In this document: one piece after another, positions 32,654-39,187 of the stretch
Position numbering within the stretch: the first letter of the stretch is position 1
How the letters are laid out: every line of letters starts with the position of its first letter
Origin: Amycolatopsis saalfeldensis
GTDB taxonomy: Bacteria > Actinomycetota > Actinomycetes > Mycobacteriales > Pseudonocardiaceae
NCBI RefSeq assembly: GCF_900110575.1
Contig: NZ_FOEF01000015.1
Location: 177,781 to 241,780, forward strand
DNA length: 64,000 nucleotides
Direction of reading: 5' to 3'
Made by a program: the position numbers and the translations under genes
The notes under the pieces: model-generated
Seen by the model: only the letters and a program-made list of their open reading frames with translations
What the model was told of the DNA's origin: nothing
Databases searched by the model: none

Positions 32654-33562
32654 ATGACCGACTCCCTGCCCCCGGCCGACCTCGACCTGCGGCTGGTGCG
32701 GTGTTTCCTGGCGCTGGCCGAGCACCGGCACTTCGGCCGGGCGGCCGCCGCGCTGCACACCACCCAGCCGTCGCTGAGCCGGCAGATCAGCCGGCTGGAA
32801 CAGCAGCTGGGCGCCCGGCTGCTCGACCGCACCCCGCAGGGCAGCCGGCTGACCGGCGCAGGTGAGGTGTTCCGGCCGTTGGCCGAGGCGGTGCTGCGCT
32901 CGTCCGCGGAGGCCGCCGCGCGGACGCGGGCCGCCGCCCAGCCGAGCCGGCTCACCATCGGGTACTCGATGGGCATGATCGTCACCCCGGCGGTGCGGGA
33001 GCTGCGCCGCCGGCACCCGGACGCCGAGGTGGTCGCCTCGTACCTGGCCTGGAACGAGGTGCGCCCGGCGCTGCTGGAACACCGGGTGGACGCCGTGGTG
33101 ACCCGGCTGCCGATCCCCACCGACCGGCTGCACGTGACGATCCTCTACGACGAGCCGCGCGTCCTGCTGGTGCCGCGGTCGCATCGCCTGGCGGGCAAGG
33201 AATCCATCACCCTGGACGACATCGCCGACGAGCCCATGCCCCGCCTGCGGGAGTCCGACCCGGCCTGGAGCGCGTTCTGGCGCGTCGACCCCCGCCCGGA
33301 CGGCCGCCGCGCCCCCGGCGGCCCCTTCATCGAGGCCATCGAAGACAAGTTCGAGGCAATCGCCGACGGCCGCGGCGTGGCGATCATCGCGGGCTCCCTG
33401 GGCAGCGCCTTCCGCAACGACCTGACCACCATCCCGCTCGAGGGCATCGAGCCGTGCCACGTCGTGCTCGCCACCCGGGCGGGGGACAACAGCCGTCTGC
33501 TGGCGGCGTTCCGGAGGTACGCCCAGGCCCATCTCACCGGCCCGGTACCGGCGGGGGACTGA
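32654..33562 (+). CDS. LysR family transcriptional regulator
   Basis: 302 residues from ATG 32654; an open frame upstream (to 32573) is ignored because the HTH then starts at the usual place: DLRLVRCFLALAEHRHFGRAAAALHTTQPSLSRQISRLEQQLGARLLDRT. The effector domain includes LTIGYSMGMIVTPAVRELRRRHPDAEV and EHRVDAVVTRLPIP. The GGAGG lies unusually close to the ATG. Likely regulator of the divergent LLM gene through the T-N11-A box. Confidence 0.9.
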   Translation: MTDSLPPADLDLRLVRCFLALAEHRHFGRAAAALHTTQPSLSRQISRLEQQLGARLLDRTPQGSRLTGAGEVFRPLAEAVLRSSAEAAARTRAAAQPSRLTIGYSMGMIVTPAVRELRRRHPDAEVVASYLAWNEVRPALLEHRVDAVVTRLPIPTDRLHVTILYDEPRVLLVPRSHRLAGKESITLDDIADEPMPRLRESDPAWSAFWRVDPRPDGRRAPGGPFIEAIEDKFEAIADGRGVAIIAGSLGSAFRNDLTTIPLEGIEPCHVVLATRAGDNSRLLAAFRRYAQAHLTGPVPAGD

Positions 33563-33949
33563 CCGCCGCCGAGGCCAGTCGTCGCCGCGTGCACCGGCCC
33601 ACGAGACGACGGGACCTACCAGGAACCCGCTGCCTGCGGCCCGCCGGAGGAACGAGGGCAGCTGGAGCCCGATCGGCGTCACCGAGACCACGGCCCCGAC
33701 GACCGCGGCGGCCGGGAGCACCACGAGCCCGACGGCGAGCGTCGCGACCCGGGCGGCCGAGCGTGCGCGGGCAGCTTCTCTGACCGCGCGCATGATCGGC
33801 CCGTCTCCGATGCCAGCCAGACTTCCCGGCGCTACGGCAACGAGCCGATCGGGCGGCGCCTGAACGCCTGGAGCCGGCCTGCCCGAGGTCTGAAATCCCA
33901 GACACACGTTCCCGATCGGTCCTGGCGTCCGGCGCCCGTGCTGCCTTCA
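33563..33949. other. 387-bp intergenic region with a possible decayed membrane gene
   Basis: On the minus strand, 33793 down to about 33570 reads as high-GC3 codons with a hydrophobic protein start: MRAVREAARARSAARVAT, then AVGLVVLPAAAVVGAVVSVT and FLVGPVVSWAG. The frame then runs without a stop into the antisense of the LysR gene, so if real it has lost its end. I see no ribosome-binding site. Treat as a doubtful remnant; otherwise nothing recognisable. Confidence 0.3.
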
Positions 33950-35560
33950 ATGAGCGCCATGGCTGAGTACGGCGCTGCGCTCCAGATTGAGAGCCGGTCG
34001 ATCGAGTTCATCCCGGAGTCCGAACGGCACGGCCGGGCGATCGGCCTGTTCGCGGTGTGGTTCGCGGCGAACATGCAGGTGACCACGATCGTCACCGGGG
34101 CGCTGGGCGTGGTGCTCGGGCTGCCGCTGCCGGTCGCGGTGCTCGCGCTGGTGGCCGGCAACCTGGTCGGCGGCGTGTTCATGGCGCTGCATTCCGCGCA
34201 GGGGCCGAAACTCGGGATCCCGCAGATGATCCAGAGCCGCGCCCAGTTCGGGTTCCACGGCGCGGTGCTGCCGTTGCTGCTGGTGATGGTGATGTACGTC
34301 GGGTTCTTCGCGACCAGCGCGGTGCTCGGCGGCCAGGCGCTGGCCGGCGCGACGGGCCTGGACGTGAACGTGGCGATCGTGCTCGTCGCGGCGCTGTGCA
34401 CGGTGCTCGCCGTGTTCGGCTACCGGCTGATCCATCGCGCGGACCGGTGGATCAGCCTGCTCAGCGCGCTCGGCTTCGGCTATCTCACGGTCCGGTTGTT
34501 CCAGGCGGGTGACGTGGCGAGGGCTTGGCACGGCGGCGGCGGTTCGCCCGGCGTCTTCCTGCTGGTGGTGGCGGTCGCCGCGACCTGGCAGATCACCTAT
34601 GCGCCTTACGTGGCCGACTATTCCCGCTACCTGCCGAGCCGCACGTCGGTCTCCTCGACGTTCTGGTGGACCTACGCGGGCTCGGTGCTCGGCTCGGTCT
34701 GGATGATGCTGTTCGGCGCGATCGCGGTCTCGGTCGCCGAGCGGGCCTTCGACGGCGGCTCCATCCAGTTCGTCGTCGACCTCGCCCCCGGCGCGCACGG
34801 CCTGTTCGCGGCGATCATCGTCCTGGGCATCATCGCGATCAACGTGCTGAACCTGTACGGCTGCTTCATGTCCACCGCGACCACGTTGACCGCGTTGCGC
34901 CGGCACGCCATCACCCGTCGCACCAGGGTCGGCTACATCGTCGCCGCCGCCGTCGTGTCGACCGCGGTCGCCATCGCCGGCCGCGGCGACTTCCTGGCCA
35001 ACTACGAGAACTTCATCCTGTTCCTGGCCTACTTCCTGATCCCGTGGACCGCGATCAACCTCGTCGATTTCTACGCGGTCCGCAAGGAACGCTACGACAT
35101 CAAGGCGATCTTCGACCCGGACGGCGAATACGGCCGCGCCAACTGGCGCGCGCTGATCCCGTACCTGCTCGCCATCGGCGTCGAGATCCCGTTCATGAGC
35201 ACCACTTTCTACACCGGCCCGTTGGTCGCGGCCGTGGGCGGCGCCGACATCTCGTGGATCCTCGGCACGATTGCCGGGGGCGCTCTCTACTACCTGGCCA
35301 TGCGCCCGCTCGTCGTGGCGGCAATTCCACCGTCCGACCACGCCGGAAACCGTGCTTCGATCGCCGATGCCGGACGGGTCCCTCCCGCGGCGCCCCCGCG
35401 GGAACCCCCGCCGAACGAAAGCAGGTCCGATGCGGCCGACCGGCTCACCGGTGAAACTCGTGCTGGCCGGGCTGGTCTGCCTCGCCCTGCTGGTGCTGGG
35501 CATCCTGTCGCTCAGCCCGGGCCCCGCGACCTGCGGCGGGGAGACGATGCGGCCCGGTGA
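33950..35560 (+). CDS. NCS1-family cytosine/purine/allantoin-type permease
   Basis: 536 residues from ATG 33950 (ATG 33959 is equally possible; no clear ribosome-binding site). Begins IESRSIEFIPESERHGRAIGLFAVWFAANM, the NCS1 start, and shows about 12 membrane segments with GPKLGIPQMIQSRAQFGFHGAVLP and the C-terminal NFILFLAYFLIPWTAINLVDFYAVRK signature. Imports a nucleobase or related compound with H+ or Na+. The last 80 or so residues, after YYLAMRPLVVAAIPP, are a Pro/Arg-rich out-of-character tail overlapping the next gene by 131 bp, suggesting loss of the native stop. Confidence 0.88.
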   Translation: MSAMAEYGAALQIESRSIEFIPESERHGRAIGLFAVWFAANMQVTTIVTGALGVVLGLPLPVAVLALVAGNLVGGVFMALHSAQGPKLGIPQMIQSRAQFGFHGAVLPLLLVMVMYVGFFATSAVLGGQALAGATGLDVNVAIVLVAALCTVLAVFGYRLIHRADRWISLLSALGFGYLTVRLFQAGDVARAWHGGGGSPGVFLLVVAVAATWQITYAPYVADYSRYLPSRTSVSSTFWWTYAGSVLGSVWMMLFGAIAVSVAERAFDGGSIQFVVDLAPGAHGLFAAIIVLGIIAINVLNLYGCFMSTATTLTALRRHAITRRTRVGYIVAAAVVSTAVAIAGRGDFLANYENFILFLAYFLIPWTAINLVDFYAVRKERYDIKAIFDPDGEYGRANWRALIPYLLAIGVEIPFMSTTFYTGPLVAAVGGADISWILGTIAGGALYYLAMRPLVVAAIPPSDHAGNRASIADAGRVPPAAPPREPPPNESRSDAADRLTGETRAGRAGLPRPAGAGHPVAQPGPRDLRRGDDAAR

Positions 35561-35717
35561 CAGCTGCGAATCCGGCGGCGTCACCCGAAGCCCGGACCAG
35601 CAACAGTCGGAGAACACCGGCCTGGCCTGGATCATGATCACCGTCGGCGGCTTGGGCACCCTCGGATTCGGCGCGGTCGGCCTCGCGTCGGCTGGTGGCC
35701 GCTCCTCGCGCCGTTGA
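35430..35717 (+). CDS. Small two-helix membrane protein
   Basis: 95 residues from ATG 35430 (AAAGCAGG upstream). TM1 LVLAGLVCLALLVLGILSL, an extracytoplasmic loop TCGGETMRPGDSCESGG with paired Cys, TM2 AWIMITVGGLGTLGFGAVGLA, basic C-terminus. The CGGxxMxPGDxC loop recurs, to my recollection, in small actinobacterial membrane proteins of unknown role. Its 5' third lies inside the over-long tail of the NCS1 frame; the codon pattern favours this gene there. Confidence 0.7.
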   Translation: MRPTGSPVKLVLAGLVCLALLVLGILSLSPGPATCGGETMRPGDSCESGGVTRSPDQQQSENTGLAWIMITVGGLGTLGFGAVGLASAGGRSSRR

Positions 35718-35803
35718 CTTGGCGGTCGTCAAGGTGGGATGTCGCGTTGCAGTGAACATTTACGGGCATCTGGTTGGGAACCCCAGGGTTTTGCCCTCTC
35801 AGC

Positions 35804-35838
35804 ACAAAAAAGCCACGCTCACCTGAGTGAACGTGGCT
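35804..35838 (-). terminator. Original tRNA-Pro terminator, now displaced
   Basis: On the minus strand a 12-bp stem with one mismatch (35811-35822 with 35827-35838, loop CTGA) is followed by six T. It directly abuts the left 46-bp tRNA repeat, where a tRNA terminator belongs, but the intact tRNA is now 6.3 kb away. Confidence 0.85.
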
Positions 35839-35884
35839 TGTCCGGTCGGGCTGACAGGATTCGAACCTGCGACCCCTTGACCCC
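35839..35884. other. attL: 46-bp copy of the tRNA-Pro 3' part
   Basis: Identical over 46 bp to 42193-42238, which covers the T arm, acceptor and part of the anticodon arm of the tRNA-Pro gene. The copy lacks the 5' half, so it is not a functional tRNA; it is the attachment-site duplicate left by integration. Confidence 0.93.
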
Positions 35885-36057
35885 AGGACTCAGGCAGTGC
35901 TCTGAACTGCGAAAACAGCAACATCGGAGTCTTCTGCTGTTGCTCTCGCACTGCGGGTTTGCGTCTGTTGCCTTGTTCGCTGTCCCCAAGTTGTCCCCGG
36001 CTGACTTGCCCCTCCCCGGAGTAGGTCGTCAAGTCGAGTAGCCCGTAGTATCGACGT

Positions 36058-36360
36058 ATGGCTGATGACGAGCTGCGCGAACGTGTGACCCGTCTCGAGC
36101 GTGAGGTGGCCGACCTCCGGGAACGATCGACCGACGCGGGAGCGGCGCGAGTGCTCGCGGCCGGCGCGGATCGGGACGTCGCGGAGGTCCGCGCGGAGTT
36201 GCGCGCCCACACGGGCACTCTGAACGCGCTCCGCGAAGACCAGCTCGACCTCCGTGAGGGCGTTCGCAACCTTCGGGACGAGATGCAGCGCGGGTTCGAC
36301 ACGGTGAACAGCTCGCTCGGCCAGATCATCAGCCTGTTGGATCGCGGCAGCGACGAGTGA
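36058..36360 (+). CDS. Coiled-coil hypothetical protein
   Basis: 100 residues from ATG 36058. Almost entirely charged helix with heptads (ELRERVTRLEREVADLRERS; VRAELRAHTGTLNALREDQ; LREGVRNLRDEMQRGFDTV), ending VNSSLGQIISLLDRGSDE. No Cys, no membrane segment. First gene inside the left end of the element and convergent with the next gene three bases away. Such small coiled-coil proteins are common beside attL in actinobacterial elements; function unknown. Confidence 0.65.
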   Translation: MADDELRERVTRLEREVADLRERSTDAGAARVLAAGADRDVAEVRAELRAHTGTLNALREDQLDLREGVRNLRDEMQRGFDTVNSSLGQIISLLDRGSDE

Positions 36361-36363
36361 CAC

Positions 36364-37146
36364 CTACCCCCTCGCGAGGATGATGTCACGGAACCGCCAC
36401 GACCGGTCAAGGATGCAAGCCCCCGGCGAGGCCATCGGTTCTTGTGTCAGCAGGCGAGTGACGCTCGCCTCGGTGAAGGGGACGCCCTCCGAGACGGACG
36501 ACGAATCGGCCGCTGTGATGAGGACGCCTTCTGGGTTGACATGGACTGAGTTGCCGAAGAGGTCGTCGAAGACATCGTCGTCCATCACAACCACCGTCAG
36601 TATCGTCGCGGTGAGGGTAAGGGTGTCGAGCTCGATCCCCAGGCAAAAGGCAATCACCCTGTCCTTTTCGCGGGCAGCCTGCAAGTCTCGGTAGAGCGAC
36701 CAGTTCTCGTAATCCAGCGGTTCTCCCTGGCTGCCGTCGCGCTCTGGCTCCCCGAGCAGCTCCTCCGAGTACTCCCGTACCATGCTTCGCCAAAGATCGA
36801 AGTCGTTTTCCCGGTCCCATGACGCCACCGACGACGGCTGGAAGTCGCCTGCGGAGATGAGTCCGTAAATCCCCGCCGCGGTTGCGACCTTGGCCGGATC
36901 GCGCCAGTGCAGGAGGAATGTGGAGTCACCAGTGTTTCGCTGTCGCCGGAGCGTCAGTGTCTCGATCGCGGGCATGACCGGTCGCCGGCCAAGGTCGAAA
37001 GGGTCGCCAATGAGACCGCGCAGCGGAAGCTCGGCCCAGTCTGCGCGAGGAGTCTTCCTGTTCGGCGCTTGGGCAACTGCAAGTTCGTGGGCGATCGCTT
37101 CGGACAGGTCGAGCTTGTCGAAGTAGGTGGCTAGTCCGAAACCCAT
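36364..37146 (-). CDS. Partner protein of the XRE regulator
   Basis: 260 residues from ATG 37146, overlapping the XRE stop by 16 bases in another frame. Begins MGFGLATYFDKLDLSEAIAHELA; middle VMPAIETLTLRRQRNTGDSTFLLHWRDP and a core around VIAFCLGIELDTLTLTATILTVV, followed by MDDDVFDDLFGNSVHVN. I recall this as the C-terminal half of longer XRE-type proteins in other actinomycetes, so the pair may be one protein split in two or a coupled two-subunit regulator. A NUDIX-like or ligand-sensing role is possible but no NUDIX box is seen. Confidence 0.68.
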   Translation of the reverse strand: MGFGLATYFDKLDLSEAIAHELAVAQAPNRKTPRADWAELPLRGLIGDPFDLGRRPVMPAIETLTLRRQRNTGDSTFLLHWRDPAKVATAAGIYGLISAGDFQPSSVASWDRENDFDLWRSMVREYSEELLGEPERDGSQGEPLDYENWSLYRDLQAAREKDRVIAFCLGIELDTLTLTATILTVVVMDDDVFDDLFGNSVHVNPEGVLITAADSSSVSEGVPFTEASVTRLLTQEPMASPGACILDRSWRFRDIILARG

Positions 37147-37841
37147 GCTCTCGTTGCCGGCGTCAAGTCGACGCCGAGAAGTCGGTAGCTTGGCCGGTTC
37201 TCAAAAAGGGAAGGCGGATCGAGATAGCGAATCGCCGACGTGTACCGGTCGAATCGTCTTCCAGGTGCGCGAAGTGGCAGTGCTCGTTCGGCTTCTGGCT
37301 CCGTCCCGGCAACGGTGATCGGGATCCGGCCATCCGACCATGCAAGGTTGATGTCCTCAAGCCGAACAGGTGCTGGTGGCATCCACTCTCGCCGAGCCAT
37401 GAACGGCGCCTTACCGATGCGCGCTTCAGGCCGGTAGAGCGTCGCGGCTGTCTCTGCCAGCTCCCTGCGTCGGCTGTTCAGCTCCCGCCGGCTCCGACGC
37501 CATTCCTCCTGGCTGACCGCAACCGGGTCTACGTCGTTGACGAGCGCCGATGTAGACGGTGGGGGGATGGGGTGGAGGAGTTCCGGTGACAGCCCGAGCC
37601 GCGCCGGCGAGATGCCTAGCTGATTGACGACGCGGAGGAACGTGTCGAGATCCCTCACTTGCCGCCGCCCACTCTCGATCTTCGAGATGTATGACTGATC
37701 TATGTTCAGGATCTGGGCAAGATCCGCCTGGCTGACCCCGTTCTGCTTGCGGTAGTCCTTTAGGACTTCAGCGAGCAAGCCTGTGTTCAGCTCGACCTCG
37801 GTCGGAGTCCGCGGTGACAGCCAAGGCTGGTCGTCAGTCAC
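37131..37841 (-). CDS. XRE-family helix-turn-helix regulator
   Basis: 236 residues from GTG 37841 (AAAGGA upstream). HTH: LAEVLKDYRKQNGVSQADLAQILNIDQSYISKIESGRRQVRDLDTFLRVVNQLGI. An Arg/Glu-rich helical linker (EEWRRSRRELNSRRRELAET) and an alpha/beta C-terminal part (FMARREWMPPAPVRLEDINLAW; RFDRYTSAIRYLDPPSLFE) follow, ending at TAG 37131 inside the start of the partner gene. Probably controls element genes. Confidence 0.85.
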   Translation of the reverse strand: MTDDQPWLSPRTPTEVELNTGLLAEVLKDYRKQNGVSQADLAQILNIDQSYISKIESGRRQVRDLDTFLRVVNQLGISPARLGLSPELLHPIPPPSTSALVNDVDPVAVSQEEWRRSRRELNSRRRELAETAATLYRPEARIGKAPFMARREWMPPAPVRLEDINLAWSDGRIPITVAGTEPEAERALPLRAPGRRFDRYTSAIRYLDPPSLFENRPSYRLLGVDLTPATRAWVSD

Positions 37842-38080
37842 GAATTTAAGTCCTTTCGCAGCAAATTTCTGGCGGTCTTGGACGATGTGCAGGGCGGCTG
37901 AACTGCGCTTATGCCTGTCAGTCCTACGCTGCGCTGTTTAAGACAACGCGGCCTTGGACGATGCGCTGGTCGGCAGGTGACGCTGGGGACATGAAACCAG
38001 CAACACCAGCACAGAAATCCAATGTAGCGTTCGCAGCCACGGTCGATACTTCAGCGATCATGGCGATCTGTGGTCCCTCG

Positions 38081-38410
38081 TCAATGGCCGTGGTTGAGCT
38101 TCGTCTCGATCGTTTCGACACGCTTGGCGATATCTCGCAGCAACCGCAGCGCCTCCATCCACGGGGCGACATTTCGGCTATCGCCAAGAGCTTCCACATC
38201 CAAGTCGGCGCGCACGACCGAGCCGGTGCCATGTCGGGTTGCGACGACCCCTTGTTCTCGGAGGCGGGCAATCGCGCTCTGCACTGTCCCGATGGCGACG
38301 TCGTGCTCGCTGGCAAGAGCCTTGTAACTCGGCAGGTTGTCCCCGGGTTTGTAGCGCCCGTGACGGATCGCATCTAAAAGGGCCTCGGCGACCTGCAGTA
38401 AATCCACCAT
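38081..38410 (-). CDS. Short GntR-family regulator
   Basis: 109 residues from ATG 38410: VAEALLDAIRHGRYKPGDNLPSYKALASEHDVAIGTVQSAIARLREQGVVATRHGTGSVV is a complete GntR winged helix, followed only by a short helix (MEALRLLRDIAKRVETIETKL), without an effector domain. GntR repressors of this kind (for example KorSA of pSAM2) regulate actinobacterial integrative elements, which fits the setting. Its 5' end is antisense to the truncated integrase frame. Confidence 0.85.
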   Translation of the reverse strand: MVDLLQVAEALLDAIRHGRYKPGDNLPSYKALASEHDVAIGTVQSAIARLREQGVVATRHGTGSVVRADLDVEALGDSRNVAPWMEALRLLRDIAKRVETIETKLNHGH

Positions 38411-38426
38411 CAAGAACAGCCTCGCG

Positions 38427-39185
38427 ATGCTCGTACGTGTCATGGAACAGGCGCACCGCGACGAGCTCATCAGCCGGAACCCCGCTCGCATCAGCGGTTG
38501 GCAGCGCGAATTCGAGATGGCCGAGGACGAGCTTGACGACCCCCGTTCCGTCGCGCTTCCTGACTGGCCAACTCTTTTGCGCCTCGCGAACGCGTTGGTC
38601 GCACGATCGTCAGACGAGTTCGCTGGGTGGGGCAACATCGTCAAGTTCATGGCATCCACGGCCGCGCGGATCGGCGAGGTCTCAGGAGTTCGGGTCTGCG
38701 ACATCGACCGAGAGAAATGGTTGTGGACTGTTCGTCGGCAGACGACCACGGCCCCTGGCGGGCTGGTAGACAAGGCCACCAAGGGCAAGCGGTCCCGGGA
38801 TGTGCCGCTGATCGAGGAGATCCGGCCGCTGGTCGCGAGTCGGCTGGAGGCGGTCGGCCCGGAGCCGATGGCGAGGCTGTTCACCGGCCCTCGCGGCGGT
38901 CGGATCAGCACTGCCGTACTGCGAGACGCGACGCACTGGGACGAGGTCGTGACCAAGCTGGGGTTCGAGCACCTTCGGCGGCACGACCTCCGCCACACTG
39001 GCCTTACGTGGATGGCCGACGCTGGCGTACCCGTGCACGTGTTGAGGAAGATTGTAGGGCACGGGTCGCTATCGACCACTCAGCGGTACCTCCACCCCGA
39101 TCAGCAGTCGATCACGGATGCGGGCGAGTTGCTGTCGAAACACCTGACGGTGGCGCGTGAAAAGCGTCGCTTGCGCGCCGTCTAG
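38427..39185 (+). pseudogene. Tyrosine recombinase (integrase), N-terminally truncated
   Basis: 252 residues from ATG 38427; the frame is open back to 38364 and STIKNSLAMLVRVMEQA, an integrase core-binding motif, is encoded there without a start codon. The catalytic domain is complete: Arg in TAARIGEVSGVRV, Lys near KGKRSRDVPL, HxxR in RRHDLRHTGL, then VGHGSLSTTQRYLHP with His and the nucleophile Tyr. Full integrases of this group are about 370-400 residues, so about 100-130 N-terminal residues (arm-binding and core-binding parts) are missing, replaced by the GntR gene region. Probably inactive for integration, which leaves the element stranded. Confidence 0.82.
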
Positions 39186-39187
39186 GG

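Noticed and set aside
31574..33907. A 777-codon minus-strand frame joining the LLM enzyme to sequence antisense to LysR.
   Set aside because: The LLM protein begins at its own ATG 32494 with a good ribosome-binding site; the upstream part is a shadow, except for a doubtful hydrophobic start at 33793.
35839..35912. Possible second tRNA gene at the left att site.
   Set aside because: Only the 3' 46 bp match; the D arm and 5' acceptor strand are missing, so it is an att duplicate.
37961..38377. Plus-strand 138-codon frame in front of the integrase as its missing N-terminus.
   Set aside because: It is in a different frame from the integrase, is antisense to a good GntR winged helix and lacks integrase motifs.
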